Origin: Bacteroidia bacterium
GTDB taxonomy: Bacteria; Bacteroidota; Bacteroidia; UKL13-3
Assembly: GCA_019695215.1 (NCBI GenBank)
Contig: JAIBAK010000019.1
Span: 1 to 58,278, forward strand
Reading direction: 5' to 3'
Length of the DNA: 58,278 nt
Below, one piece after another: positions 42,453-52,450 of the stretch. The position numbers and the translations under genes are program-made. Numbering within the stretch: the first letter of the stretch is position 1; each line of letters begins with the position of its first letter. The notes beneath the pieces were generated by a model. The model worked only from the letters and a program-made list of their open reading frames with translations, searched no databases and was not told where the DNA came from.

Positions 42453-44759
42453 ATGCGATTAATAGCAATCATTCTGTTTTTTACTACGGCTTTGGCAGCG
42501 CATGCACAGCAAGGCACTGTACATGGCACCCTCAATGACGCGGCAACCCAGCAGCCTGCTCCCTATGTTTATATTAAAAATGGCAGGCAGGTGATTGCCG
42601 TTACCGATTCGATGGGCAGGTTCAGGTTTAATTTACCCTACGGTAAATATTCAATCAGTTTTGAAGGCATAGGTTATAAAACGCTGATGCGAACCGTTAT
42701 TGTGAGCCAGCCCGATATGGAGCTGAATCCGGATATAGAAACTTATACCAATGTGCTTACTCAGGTGGTGGTATCGGCCAGCCGTCATGAGAAAAAAATA
42801 TCACAAGAAGTAGTTTCGCTCAATATCATTAAACCTGATTTAATTCAAAATACCAACTCGGTTGATTTGGCCGATGTGGTAAATCGCGTACCCGGAGTAA
42901 ATGTGGTTGACGGGCAACCCACCATACGCGGAGGCGTAGGTTTTTCGTATAATACCGGCAGCCGGGTAATGGTGCTGCTGGATGATATGCCGCTTATGGG
43001 GCCCGAAGTGGGCGATGTGCAATGGAGGTTTTTACCTATTGAAGCGGCCGAGCAAATTGAAGTAGTAAAAGGAACCAACTCGGTGCTCTATGGTTCATCG
43101 GCATTAAACGGTTCTATTAATGTGCGCACCGGATGGCCCTCTAAAAAACCCGAGACCAAAGTCACTTTTTTTCAGGGAATGTATCAAAACCCTAAACGGG
43201 TGCAGCAGGTGTGGTGGAAAACGGGCTCGCAACCTAATCAGTCGGGTACATTTTTTTCGCACAAACAGCAATTCGGGAATTTCGATTTAGTATGGACGGG
43301 GAATATTTATTCTCAAAACAGCTATTTGCAGCAGGCCGATAATCACCGGGCTCGCATGTATATAAAAACGCGGTACCGGGATAAAAAGATTCAGGGATTG
43401 AGCTATGGGGTAAATATGAATATACTCATGGAAAAAACCGGACGTTTTTACCTGTGGCAGGACGGAGACACCAATGCTCTTAAACCTTTTGGTGGCGAGG
43501 TAGACCAGTTTCCGTTTTTTATGTGCAGCATCGACCCTCACATTACTTACGAAAAGAAAAACGGAACCCGCCACGCTTTAAAAATGCGTTACTACGATTT
43601 AGTACGTTACCCCGATAAAATACGCTACCCTGTGGGAAAGGGTGCCAATGCGCAAATTCTTGCTGTTGATTACAGTTTTAAGAAAATACTTTTCAAAAAT
43701 TTTATAAGCACTTCCGGAACGTACCTCACCTTGTGGGGCGCCCACAGCAATAATTATCCGGGCAGGTTCAAAGGGCTTTCAGGTGCGGCCTATACCCAGC
43801 TCGAGTATTTAAAAAACCGGTGGTCGGCTGTGGCCGGATTCCGGTACGAAGTAAATGCGCTGGGGATGCTTAAAAAAACTCCGAGGCCTTTGTTTCGCTC
43901 GGGAGTTAATTATAAGGTTGCTAAAAAAACACACCTGCGCTTTTCTTATGGCGAAGGGTATCGTTTCCCTACCATTGCCGAAAGGTATGTGCAGGATTTG
44001 GCCAGCGATTTACCTATTTACCCCAATCCCGATTTAAAAAGTGAATACGGATGGTCGGGGGAGTTTGGAGCCAATCAGGGTTTTACTATTGGCGGATTTA
44101 ACGGATACATAGACTATGCAGCTTATTGGATGGAATATACCGATATGATTGAGTACACGTTTAAACAATGGTATCCGCCACAGCAGCCCGGTGACCCGCT
44201 GGGACTCGGATTTAAACCGGTAAATATTGGCCGGGCACGTGTAGCCGGAATGGAAGCTTCCATTAGCGGAGAAGGAAAAATTGGCAATGTACTGGTGCGC
44301 ACGCTGGGTGGGTTTAGTTACAGTTATCCCATTAATCTGGTTTACGACACCGCTGCCCGTACTCCTTCGGCCTACATTAAAAAGTTTTTTGCCAATACCA
44401 AAAAAGCCGACAGTGCCGATGTAATTAATATGCTGCCTTACCGCAACCGCAGTTTAGTGAAATGGGATATTGATGCCACGTATAAACGGTTCACCATCGG
44501 GTACAGTACGTTCTTTTACGGGGTAAATGAAAATATTGATTTGTTTCTGGTGTACCTGATTCCGGGCTTAAAAAGGTTTCAGGAACGTGTGGGTCCCGGT
44601 GACTGGATTCACAATATCCGTTTTCAGTGGAAGGCAAGTAATGTAATTACGGCAAGTTTTATGGTGAACAACCTGCTCAATCACGAGTATGCCATTCGCC
44701 CGGCCAAACCCGATGCGCCCCGAAATTTTCTGGTGCAGATTCGTTACGAAATACGTTGA
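42453..44759 (+). CDS. TonB-dependent receptor with carboxypeptidase-like N-domain
   Basis: 768 residues from ATG 42453, chosen because it opens a signal peptide (MRLIAIILFFTTALAAHAQ); the frame is open earlier but that part includes the minisatellite edge. Domains: CarboxypepD_reg-like (VHGTLNDAATQQPAPYVYIKN, ~20-105), plug (~115-230, VVVSASRHEKKISQEVV, VPGVNVVDGQPTIRG), and a 22-strand barrel ending NFLVQIRYEIR. Outer-membrane importer of siderophores, vitamin B12 or similar; the substrate is not evident and there is no SusD partner next to it. The C-terminal aromatic is replaced by Arg, and the barrel looks complete. Confidence 0.92.
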   Translation: MRLIAIILFFTTALAAHAQQGTVHGTLNDAATQQPAPYVYIKNGRQVIAVTDSMGRFRFNLPYGKYSISFEGIGYKTLMRTVIVSQPDMELNPDIETYTNVLTQVVVSASRHEKKISQEVVSLNIIKPDLIQNTNSVDLADVVNRVPGVNVVDGQPTIRGGVGFSYNTGSRVMVLLDDMPLMGPEVGDVQWRFLPIEAAEQIEVVKGTNSVLYGSSALNGSINVRTGWPSKKPETKVTFFQGMYQNPKRVQQVWWKTGSQPNQSGTFFSHKQQFGNFDLVWTGNIYSQNSYLQQADNHRARMYIKTRYRDKKIQGLSYGVNMNILMEKTGRFYLWQDGDTNALKPFGGEVDQFPFFMCSIDPHITYEKKNGTRHALKMRYYDLVRYPDKIRYPVGKGANAQILAVDYSFKKILFKNFISTSGTYLTLWGAHSNNYPGRFKGLSGAAYTQLEYLKNRWSAVAGFRYEVNALGMLKKTPRPLFRSGVNYKVAKKTHLRFSYGEGYRFPTIAERYVQDLASDLPIYPNPDLKSEYGWSGEFGANQGFTIGGFNGYIDYAAYWMEYTDMIEYTFKQWYPPQQPGDPLGLGFKPVNIGRARVAGMEASISGEGKIGNVLVRTLGGFSYSYPINLVYDTAARTPSAYIKKFFANTKKADSADVINMLPYRNRSLVKWDIDATYKRFTIGYSTFFYGVNENIDLFLVYLIPGLKRFQERVGPGDWIHNIRFQWKASNVITASFMVNNLLNHEYAIRPAKPDAPRNFLVQIRYEIR

Positions 44760-44765
44760 GAAACC

Positions 44766-45500
44766 TTAGTGCCGGATCAGTAATTTTTGAGTAGCCAGCT
44801 CCCCGTTGCATTCCATTTGTAGAATGTAAAATCCGTCAGGAAGGGTAGAGGTATCAATGGTAAGTTCATCACCGGTTGCAACAGAACGAACAACCTGAGT
44901 AGCCAATGCCGAGCCTACCATATTCACCAATTTAATGGTTGCTTCTTTGGCTGTTGGAGCCAGTTTAATGGTTACTTCATTGGCAGCAGGATTAGGATAG
45001 GCCCTGAATAAATTATTGCGCGAGGGGTCGGCACCTACCGAGGCGGGCCATTGCAATACTTTAAAATCATATACCCCCGAATCAAGGCGCGAAACATTAT
45101 AAAAGCCCAGCACTTTAGTATTGGTTTTAATCCAAATTTTTATGCCATAGTCGCCTACTTCAGACAGAATGGGAGTTCCCGAAATAACGGCACATCCGTA
45201 ACTCCCTCCCTGAAAAATACAGGTAGAAACATTACAGGCATAGGTAAGACTGGCCGGCCTGCCGGTCATGCTTTGAATGCGGGCATCTACTATGGTTACG
45301 GGCACAATATTGCCGTTGTACTCCAGCATGGTGTCTTTGGGCACCTTAAAGTACACTACCTGGCTGTAAGGAACTCCTACCACGGCATCAGCCAGCGTTT
45401 CGGGTTCTATATAACCGTTCATACTTGTTTTGGGAGTACATTGGCTGTATCCGTAAAATCCCGTAATAAGGAAGCTGATGAGTGTAATGATTTTTTTCAT
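44766..45500 (-). CDS. T9SS type A sorting-domain protein
   Basis: 244 residues. Signal peptide (to ~YGYSQ), a beta-rich body with disulfide-capable cysteines (YACNVSTCIFQGGSYGCAV, ~80-110), and a T9SS sorting domain of ~80 residues (AYPNPAANEVTIKL ... GFYILQMECNGELATQKLLIRH). Exported to the cell surface; function unknown. It ends 6 bases from the TonB-receptor stop (convergent). A full promoter precedes it. Confidence 0.88.
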   Translation of the reverse strand: MKKIITLISFLITGFYGYSQCTPKTSMNGYIEPETLADAVVGVPYSQVVYFKVPKDTMLEYNGNIVPVTIVDARIQSMTGRPASLTYACNVSTCIFQGGSYGCAVISGTPILSEVGDYGIKIWIKTNTKVLGFYNVSRLDSGVYDFKVLQWPASVGADPSRNNLFRAYPNPAANEVTIKLAPTAKEATIKLVNMVGSALATQVVRSVATGDELTIDTSTLPDGFYILQMECNGELATQKLLIRH

Positions 45501-45516
45501 ATGATGCGCTTTAGTT

Positions 45517-45549
45517 CAAAGATAGGATAATTTATGAAATGGTTGCAAA
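45517..45549 (-). promoter_or_regulatory. Promoter of the T9SS protein gene
   Basis: On the minus strand TTTG (45549-45546), 21-base spacer, TATCTTTG (45524-45517), 16 bases before the ATG at 45500. Confidence 0.7.
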
Positions 45550-45663
45550 GGGGGGGTGAATTGATCAAAAAAACAGCCTTTTAGGGACATAAAACCCAAA
45601 AGATCACGCATTTCTTTTACCTTTCGGCTGGATATTTCTTGCGGTCTTTGCTAAGATGCTATA

Positions 45664-46101
45664 TTACTTTGCTTCATCATAATCGGCCTGAGTGATGGAG
45701 TAATAATTCATATAATTCCGTTCAGATTGCTTAATAGTTGTGTAACGAAAACTATTAAATAGACTCACTGTATCCTTTGAACAATCTTTAACAACCGATT
45801 CAACAGCTTTATCACTACAGTTATAATCAATTTTTTCTTTGCCATCAAAAAAGGTTACAATAATTGAATCTGAATCATCAAAATCAAGATGTGGACCATC
45901 ACTACTTTCTTGTCTGTATACGTATGATTTGCCTGCCGGAATTTTAAAAGTAGTCAACGACCAATAAAGCTTAATATTTACTTCCTGATTAAATGAATTT
46001 ATAATGGTAATATCATTTCTCCAAGCATGATCAACAGTCTTTGTGCAGGTGGTAAACAAAGGTAACATACACATGCCAAAACAAATTTTCCAGATGCTCA
46101 T
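45664..46101 (-). CDS. Small lipoprotein of unknown function
   Basis: 145 residues with a lipobox-type N-terminus (MSIWKICFGMCMLPLFTTC-TKT). The body (NDITIINSFNQEVNIKLYW, IPAGKSYVYRQESSDGP) is beta-rich with two further cysteines (NCSDK, KDCSKD). No family recognised. Its start overlaps the end of the metalloprotease-like gene by 4 bases (ATGA at 46098-46101), implying translational coupling and a shared role, for example as partner or inhibitor of that protein. Confidence 0.75.
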   Translation of the reverse strand: MSIWKICFGMCMLPLFTTCTKTVDHAWRNDITIINSFNQEVNIKLYWSLTTFKIPAGKSYVYRQESSDGPHLDFDDSDSIIVTFFDGKEKIDYNCSDKAVESVVKDCSKDTVSLFNSFRYTTIKQSERNYMNYYSITQADYDEAK

Positions 46102-47780
46102 ATATTATTGTAATATGAAAATAGGTTATTTAAATCAGTACTTGAAGTTTTATTCAATTGGTCTAATTTTGCTTTCATATCGTTTAATGATTGGCAATCC
46201 GGCAAGGCATCTTCTACTTCTTTAGCGGTAAAGCCAGAGATTGGATCTATAGCATAGTAGGCATTGTTTCCTTTCTCAACATATTGATTGTAAGTATCGA
46301 CTAAATCAATGAAAACAGGCGTATATCCATCATGCATATGATCTGCATAAGGCTGGTATCCAACATTGAGAAATTGCCAGCCATTGTGATGCTCAAAGTT
46401 TGTAAGCCCATATAAGTTCTTATATCTTTTGTTGGCAAAAGTCCATTGTGCCAACCTGCACCAACTGTCTTGAAGCTTACCCGAAGCATTGTTGTATGTT
46501 GATGCGCCAACAATTCCCCAGTGGGCAAAGTGGGCCATTTCGTGAATGGCCGTACCATATATTTCATCCCCTTGTCTTACCGGGTTATAAATCCGTATGG
46601 TGTTATATATTCCAAAAGTTCTGGCCCAAGGGCGACAGTCTCCATCATTGCTTGTGTTATTTTCGTAATATATCCCAATATTAAGTCGTGGGGTAAAAAA
46701 GGTATTGAGTGGCGGTGAGGTAAGGTTTACATAATAGCATTTGTAATAATAATCCATAGCCGCCATATGTACAATGCTTATCATATTAGCCAGGCCGGGC
46801 CCTATATTCAACACCCAGGCCCCAGTTTGTTTAGGGCCGTCAATATAAAGTTGCCCCGCATTTGCCAAATTCAATTGAAAGTTTTGGCGTTCCCATTTTA
46901 TAGAGTAATTCACATCCCGCCTGAATTTTTCATTGATATAAAAATACCCGTTCATGTCGGTTAAAGCCTCCCGCGAGGTAAACCACCTGCGCACCCGCAC
47001 TTTTACACCCTCCAAACCTTTCCATCCAACTTTTTCGGTATTGTTAGGAGGGATAAGGGTATTATCGTGATACCGTATTATTCCAGACGGATTCCATTTT
47101 GATCTTCTGGAAAACAAAGGCTCAGGAGCATTTGTGTCGGGTTCAACTATATTGAAAGTGTCCAGGTTTCCGGTACTGGATAACGCCTCATAAACTAATT
47201 TGTCAATACAAATATCTAATTCAGAATCATCAGTATATTCTAAAAGAGGATCCTCTTCAGGAATATAGAGGTTTGCCAAAATTTCATATTGAACATTTGG
47301 GAAACTGAAACCATAGGGAACACAGGCATATTGATAATTTGGGGTAGTTTCCGAGAGAGTTGGGTCTTTATAATAATTGCCATTATTAACTATTGGTCTG
47401 TCTAAAGGGTAGTCATAAAGTATTAATGTGCTGTCGTCAATAAGGGCTTCCACATCATCCTCATTTTGGGGTTTAAATTTTACATAGTAATGTGTAGTTC
47501 TAACATTAATTGAATTGCTGCAAAACTCCGGGTCTTCCGTGGTAAGCGCTGTAAACGCAGATTGCATGTTTGAAACCGTATACGGGTTGGTTAATTGAGC
47601 ACCCAAAACTATGGCGGTTGGGCTGTCATTTTCAATTATTGTTTGGCTTGAAGCGTTGATAAGGTTAGGATTGCTTAAGTTGCTTTTTGATGGTAAGTCA
47701 ACATCTTTGTGGCAAGAAAAAACAAAAGCGAAAACAATTAAACAGAGGCTAACTTTAATGATTGAATTTCTGATTTTCAT
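46098..47780 (-). CDS. Lipoprotein with zinc-metalloprotease-like HEMAH motif
   Basis: 560 residues. Lipoprotein signal (LCLIVFAFVFSC-HKD). Residues ~230-300 resemble a carboxypeptidase-regulatory beta-sandwich (GVKVRVRRW, EALTDMNGYFYI). H413-E414-x2-H417 in GTAIHEMAHFAHW is a zincin active-site motif, with H420 the probable third ligand position, but the usual glycine turn is absent and the family is not one I can name. Probably attached to the outer membrane facing outward or to the periplasm. Its gene has a clear promoter and is translationally coupled to the small lipoprotein behind it. Confidence 0.8.
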   Translation of the reverse strand: MKIRNSIIKVSLCLIVFAFVFSCHKDVDLPSKSNLSNPNLINASSQTIIENDSPTAIVLGAQLTNPYTVSNMQSAFTALTTEDPEFCSNSINVRTTHYYVKFKPQNEDDVEALIDDSTLILYDYPLDRPIVNNGNYYKDPTLSETTPNYQYACVPYGFSFPNVQYEILANLYIPEEDPLLEYTDDSELDICIDKLVYEALSSTGNLDTFNIVEPDTNAPEPLFSRRSKWNPSGIIRYHDNTLIPPNNTEKVGWKGLEGVKVRVRRWFTSREALTDMNGYFYINEKFRRDVNYSIKWERQNFQLNLANAGQLYIDGPKQTGAWVLNIGPGLANMISIVHMAAMDYYYKCYYVNLTSPPLNTFFTPRLNIGIYYENNTSNDGDCRPWARTFGIYNTIRIYNPVRQGDEIYGTAIHEMAHFAHWGIVGASTYNNASGKLQDSWCRLAQWTFANKRYKNLYGLTNFEHHNGWQFLNVGYQPYADHMHDGYTPVFIDLVDTYNQYVEKGNNAYYAIDPISGFTAKEVEDALPDCQSLNDMKAKLDQLNKTSSTDLNNLFSYYNNI

Positions 47781-47804
47781 ATTCGATTAGTTTAGATATT
47801 ATTT

Positions 47805-47835
47805 CAAAAGTAAATAAATTGTTGCATGTAACAAA
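47805..47835 (-). promoter_or_regulatory. Promoter of the metalloprotease-like lipoprotein operon
   Basis: On the minus strand TTTG (47835-47832), 19-base spacer, TACTTTTG (47812-47805). The remaining 47836-48008 region has no gene, only short inverted repeats (GATATGGA / TCCATATC). Confidence 0.7.
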
Positions 47836-48008
47836 TTTATTTTTGCACGGGTTTAGAACCGGGCATGTTTTAATTATACTTTTACAGAGGGTATTTTACG
47901 AAAAGGAGGATATGGATTTTTTGGCGGTCAAATGTTTTTATTTATTCCTCCATATCTGCTAATGAGGCAGACGGTTTTTTAAGGTAAAGGTGATGGTATG
48001 ACGATGTG

Positions 48009-49259
48009 CTAAATAACGGGTAGTTTCAAAATAATGCGCCTCAGCAAATCCAGGGCCGTGAGGGCTGTACGTTGTATGGTTCGTTCGCGGTTATCGCCCA
48101 TATGATAAATTTTACTAAAAGTTCCCTGCGGTCCGGCCAATGCAATCCAAACAGTACCCACCGGTTTTTCAGCGGTTCCTCCATCGGGGCCTGCAATGCC
48201 CGAAGTAGCCAGGGCATAATCTGTTTTTAATTTTTTGCGAATACCCTCGGCCATTTGTTTCACACAGGCTTCACTCACCGCTCCATGGGTGTCAATCGTT
48301 TTTTTGTCAACTCCCAATTCCTGTGTTTTTACAAAATTGGCATAGGCGAGCACAGAGCCCTGGTAATAAGCCGAACTACCCGGTACAGAGGTTATCAAAT
48401 GGGCAATATAACCCCCGGTGCAACTTTCGGCAGTGGCCAGGGTTTGTTTGTTTTGGGTAAGCAGCTTGCCAATGGCCTCGGGCAAACTCACTTCCCCCTC
48501 GGCATAAATATATTCCCCCACCAGTTGATACAAGGCATCAATATGTGCCTGTATTTCCCCTGCCGATTGTTTTTCATTGGTTCCATAAGCGCTAAGGCGA
48601 AGGCGCACTGCCCCCACAGCAGGGAGGTAGGCCAGTTTGATGTAATCGGGTAAGGCATTTTCCCAGGTCTCCATTTTTTTTGCTAAAAACGATTCACCAA
48701 TACCGATGGTTTGCAAGGTGCGATGAATGATCACCGGCAAATCAAATCGGGCTTTTAGTTTCGGAATCACCTGTTCTTCAAAAATGGTTTTCATTTCAAA
48801 AGGAACTCCGGGCATCGAAATATAAACCACTCCTGCTTCGTCAAACCACATTCCGGGTGCCGTACCGCTGCGGTTAAAAAGCACCTCGCAATTGGCAGGG
48901 ACTAATGCCTGTTTCAGGTTTTCTTCCAGCATGGGTAACTGACGTTTGGTAAAAATTTCAGTTACCCATTTCAGCACCTCTTTATTTTCAATTAGGTCGC
49001 TGTTAAAATATTCGGCTAGCGTGTGTTTGGTTACATCGTCTTTTGTGGGGCCAAGACCTCCGGTTAGTATCACTAATGAGGCTCGTTTGGCCGCATCCTG
49101 CAGGGCTTTTTGGATATGGTCTTTTTGGTCACTTACTGAGGCACGGTGTATCACGCGAATACCCAGTTGGCTCAACTGCTGACCCAGCCAGGCCGAATTA
49201 GTATCGGTAATCTGACCAATCAGAATTTCATCTCCTATCGTTATAATTTCTGCGAGCAT
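48009..49259 (-). CDS. cinA: CinA: competence/damage-inducible protein, NMN deamidase
   Basis: 416 residues, standard length. N-terminal molybdopterin-binding-like (MPTb/COG1058) domain (EIITIGDEILIGQITDTNSAWL, ILTGGLGPTKDDVTK) and C-terminal PncC nicotinamide mononucleotide deamidase domain (ATAESCTGGYIAHLI, GIAGPDGGTAEKPVGTVW), which recycles NMN to NaMN in the NAD cycle. The first domain in several bacteria is an ADP-ribose pyrophosphatase. All key residues, including the nucleophile Ser of AESCTGG and the GPDGG loop, are there. Cytoplasmic. Confidence 0.95.
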   Translation of the reverse strand: MLAEIITIGDEILIGQITDTNSAWLGQQLSQLGIRVIHRASVSDQKDHIQKALQDAAKRASLVILTGGLGPTKDDVTKHTLAEYFNSDLIENKEVLKWVTEIFTKRQLPMLEENLKQALVPANCEVLFNRSGTAPGMWFDEAGVVYISMPGVPFEMKTIFEEQVIPKLKARFDLPVIIHRTLQTIGIGESFLAKKMETWENALPDYIKLAYLPAVGAVRLRLSAYGTNEKQSAGEIQAHIDALYQLVGEYIYAEGEVSLPEAIGKLLTQNKQTLATAESCTGGYIAHLITSVPGSSAYYQGSVLAYANFVKTQELGVDKKTIDTHGAVSEACVKQMAEGIRKKLKTDYALATSGIAGPDGGTAEKPVGTVWIALAGPQGTFSKIYHMGDNRERTIQRTALTALDLLRRIILKLPVI

Positions 49260-49382
49260 TATTTGCAGATTTTTTTAGTCGGGTTTACACTACTTTTGTT
49301 TTCGGATTCAAACTTAGTTAAATCTTAACAGATTGTTTGGCACGATTGTTTGAAGAAACAACCGGTTTTAATTAATTGATTT

Positions 49383-50066
49383 ATGAAACAAATTCATTTT
49401 ACAACAGCCCTGAGTGCCTTTTTACTGCTGAGCGCCTTTGTTTTTGCCCCTGCCCAAAACGATAAAATGGTGGCCGGTATAAAAGATGCCCTGAATGTGG
49501 GTACTAAAAATGCGGTGGCAGCCGGTTCAAAATTAAATGGCTATTATGGCAATCCTAAAATAAAAATTCCTTTCCCGCCCGAGGTGCAGCATGTAGAGAA
49601 GGAACTTCGCAAAGTGGGCATGGGAAAAAAGGTAGATGAATTTGTTGTGGGCATGAACCGCGCTGCTGAAGGTGCTGCCAAAGAAGCCACTCCGGTTTTT
49701 GTGGATGCCATCAAAAAAATGACTGTAACCGATGCTGTTGGTCTGGTGAAAGGCGGAGATGGCTCTATTACCAGTTATTTTAAGAAAAAATCGGATGCCG
49801 AACTTGTACAAAAATTTACTCCGGCAGTTAGTAAATCACTTACCAATGTGCAGGCCGCCAAATCGTGGAATGAGCTGGCTGCCGTGTACAACAAAATTCC
49901 GTTTGTAAAAAAAACCAACTTTGATATAACCACCTACACCACCCGCAAAGCCGTTGACGGATTATACACCTTAATTGCTGATGAAGAATCAAAAATAAGA
50001 AAAGATCCTGCTGCAAGAGTTACCTCTACCCTCAAAGATATTTTCGGGAAAGTAGTAGGCCCGTAA
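49383..50066 (+). CDS. DUF4197 exported protein
   Basis: 227 residues with signal peptide (ending FAPAQ-ND). The mature chain is helical and matches DUF4197: GIKDALNVGTKNAVA, a Y-x-NP-x-I-x-I-x-P segment (GYYGNPKIKIPFPPEV), MNRAAEGAAKEATPVF, and GSITSYFKKKSDAEL, then KAVDGLYTLIADEE. Widespread periplasmic family of unknown function. Single gene; the 75-base gap to prfB contains that gene's own promoter. Confidence 0.9.
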   Translation: MKQIHFTTALSAFLLLSAFVFAPAQNDKMVAGIKDALNVGTKNAVAAGSKLNGYYGNPKIKIPFPPEVQHVEKELRKVGMGKKVDEFVVGMNRAAEGAAKEATPVFVDAIKKMTVTDAVGLVKGGDGSITSYFKKKSDAELVQKFTPAVSKSLTNVQAAKSWNELAAVYNKIPFVKKTNFDITTYTTRKAVDGLYTLIADEESKIRKDPAARVTSTLKDIFGKVVGP

Positions 50067-50102
50067 TCACCCCTCACAAACTCACCCCTTCACAAATTTC
50101 TC

Positions 50103-50134
50103 TTTGAAAAAGTTCCCGTAGTTGATTACTTTTG
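50103..50134 (+). promoter_or_regulatory. Promoter of prfB
   Basis: TTTG (50103-50106), 20-base spacer, TACTTTTG (50127-50134): both boxes exact; only 7 bases remain before the ATG at 50142. Confidence 0.75.
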
Positions 50135-50141
50135 CGCCCTT

Positions 50142-51216
50142 ATGAACGCAGAACAATTAAAAGATGTAAGGGGCCGTGTAGAGGCTTTGAGGAGGTATCT
50201 TTGACATCGATGGTAAACTGGAATTTATAAGCGAGGAAGAAGCCAAATCCCTGGCTCCAGGTTTTTGGGATAACCCTAAACAGGCCGAACAAATTCTAAA
50301 AGGAATTAAAGTAAAAAAAATATGGACTGATGCTTTTGCTGCCCTCAAAGCGGTAGAGGACGATCTGGTGGTGTTGTGGGAACTGGAAGCCGATGAGCAC
50401 GAAATAGAAGCTCAATACCAGAAATTGCTCAAAGCCACCGAAGAGCTGGAATTTAAAAATATGCTGAGCGGGGAAGAGGATCAGCTCAGCGCAATCATCA
50501 ATATTAACTCGGGAGCGGGCGGAACAGAAAGTCAGGACTGGGCCAGCATGCTGATGCGTATGTACATTATGTGGGCCGAAAAGCACGGCTACAAAGTAGC
50601 CGAACTCGATTACCAGGAAGGTGACGGGGCCGGTATTAAATCCTGTTCGCTGGAGATTACCGGTGATTTTGCCTACGGATACCTGAAAGGCGAAAACGGG
50701 GTACACCGGCTGGTGCGTATTTCTCCTTTCGACAGCAATGCACGCAGGCATACCAGTTTTGCTTCGGTGTATTGTTATCCGGTGGTTGACGAAAGCATTG
50801 AAGTGGAAATAAAAGATGCCGATATTGAAATTCAAACTTCACGATCGGGAGGGGCAGGCGGACAAAACGTAAATAAGGTAGAAACCAAAGTGCAGCTCAC
50901 CCACAAACCTACCGGTATTGTGATTGTGTGCCAGGTGGAGCGTTCGCAAAGTGCCAATAAGGACAGGGCTATGAAAATGCTCAAGTCGCAGTTGTACGAA
51001 ATTGAAATGCGCAAACGCAACGAAGCCAAAGCACAGATAGAAGCAGGTAAAAAGAAAATAGAATGGGGCTCACAAATACGCAACTATGTAATGCATCCGT
51101 ACAAACTTATCAAAGACCTGCGTACGGATGTAGAAACAAGCGATGTACAGCGCGTGATGGATGGCGACCTTGATGAATTCATCAAGGCCTACCTGATGGA
51201 GTTTTCGAAACACTGA
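50142..51216 (+). CDS. prfB: Peptide chain release factor 2 with programmed +1 frameshift
   Basis: The first 20 codons ([11 protein letters not shown]...) end in CTT TGA at 50199-50204. An upstream AGGAGG then TATCTTTGAC is the canonical RF2 frameshift site: a +1 slip at CTT reads GAC from 50203 and continues for 337 codons to the TGA at 51216, ~357 residues in all. Conserved features: SPF specificity motif in [15 protein letters not shown], which recognises UGA/UAA, and GGQ in [14 protein letters not shown], which triggers peptide release. The in-frame TGA makes RF2 level self-regulating: low RF2 favours the slip. A start at the later ATG 50368 would lose the N-terminal domain. Confidence 0.95.
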
Positions 51217-51235
51217 GTTAGGTTACTAACTGATT

Positions 51236-52450
51236 TCAGTTTGTCCTGATAATGCTGAATTTATTTATACTCACACTTTGATCCTGATGTATTGTTTTCA
51301 GATAGTACATTCCGGTTTTAAGGTTGAGGGACAATTGTTCGTTGCGACTCAACTCAACTTCCTTTTTTTCAACAACGCATTTTCCGCCTAGGTCATAGAT
51401 TTCATACGCTTCTACATCGACAGGTATAGTGAGGGTAAAAACTCCATTATTCGGATTTGGGTAAACAATGGCTGAAGTAGCAAAGGCAGTTGGATTAACA
51501 GCCGTATTGAGGCTATATTCATAAAAGCTTTTTTGCCATTCGAGGTTACTATTTAATCCTGTGCCAACATAGCCGCGATTTCCTACACTAAAGCCAATAC
51601 CAGCGAAACTAGTAAACCCATCTGCATTGCATGGAGATATTTGGGTCCATATATTTGTGACAGGATCATACTCCCACCAATCATTTGACATTCCTGTGCC
51701 ATTCACGAATCCCATTCCTACATATCCTTTGTTTCCTATACTAAAACCAACTGAGGCATTTCGAGCACTAAAACCTAAACTCATCACTTGTGTCCACCTG
51801 TCAGAATCAGGGTTGTATTCCCAAAATTCATTGGTGATTTGATGTGTGAGGTAATTTTCGCCAGTTCCTACATACCCTTTGTTACCTATGCTAAATGCCA
51901 CCACAGTTGACGTAAAGTCACTAGGGAAATCAGCTTTCCTAACCCATTTATTACTATCCGGATTATATTGCCAGAAGTCATGGAGTAATTGCTCGCTGGT
52001 ATCAGTTCCTAATCCTACATACCCAAAATTACCTATGGAGAATCCAAGTGGTTTCCCATATCGTATGTCACCCGGGATATCGGCCAACCGGCTCCAACTA
52101 TTTGTGGCAGGATTATATTTCCAAAAGTCCTTATTTAAACTTGCGCTTCCGGAATATCCAAAATTACCGATACTAAAACCGACTCCCGCACTTCGGTATG
52201 CAGGGGAATTTGACTTCCGGGTCCATTTATCCGTTGTAGGATTGTATTCCCAAAAGTCGTTAAGAAGTGAAATTCCATCATATCCTGTTCCAACATACCC
52301 CTTGCCCAATAAACTGAAACTGAAAGCCCAATCACGGCCATTACCACCAAAATCGGCTTTACGCTGCCATCCGTCAGTTTGTGCCATAGCTGGCATCTCC
52401 AAACCACTAATACAAAATAAAACTACAATCAAAGTTTTTGAATGTTTCAT
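51236..52450 (-). CDS. Kelch-repeat T9SS protein
   Basis: 404 residues. Signal peptide (ending MAQ-T). Six to seven Kelch-type repeats of ~50 residues (GKGYVGTGYDG ... NDFWEYNPTTDKWTRKS; GYVGLGTDTSEQLLHDFWQYNPDS), forming a beta-propeller, and a C-terminal T9SS type A domain (VYPNPNNGVFTLTI ... FSIIRTN). Surface-exposed or released, role unknown. It is convergent with prfB, 19 bases apart; a weak AGTTAG/CTAACT hairpin lies between. Confidence 0.9.
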   Translation of the reverse strand: MKHSKTLIVVLFCISGLEMPAMAQTDGWQRKADFGGNGRDWAFSFSLLGKGYVGTGYDGISLLNDFWEYNPTTDKWTRKSNSPAYRSAGVGFSIGNFGYSGSASLNKDFWKYNPATNSWSRLADIPGDIRYGKPLGFSIGNFGYVGLGTDTSEQLLHDFWQYNPDSNKWVRKADFPSDFTSTVVAFSIGNKGYVGTGENYLTHQITNEFWEYNPDSDRWTQVMSLGFSARNASVGFSIGNKGYVGMGFVNGTGMSNDWWEYDPVTNIWTQISPCNADGFTSFAGIGFSVGNRGYVGTGLNSNLEWQKSFYEYSLNTAVNPTAFATSAIVYPNPNNGVFTLTIPVDVEAYEIYDLGGKCVVEKKEVELSRNEQLSLNLKTGMYYLKTIHQDQSVSINKFSIIRTN

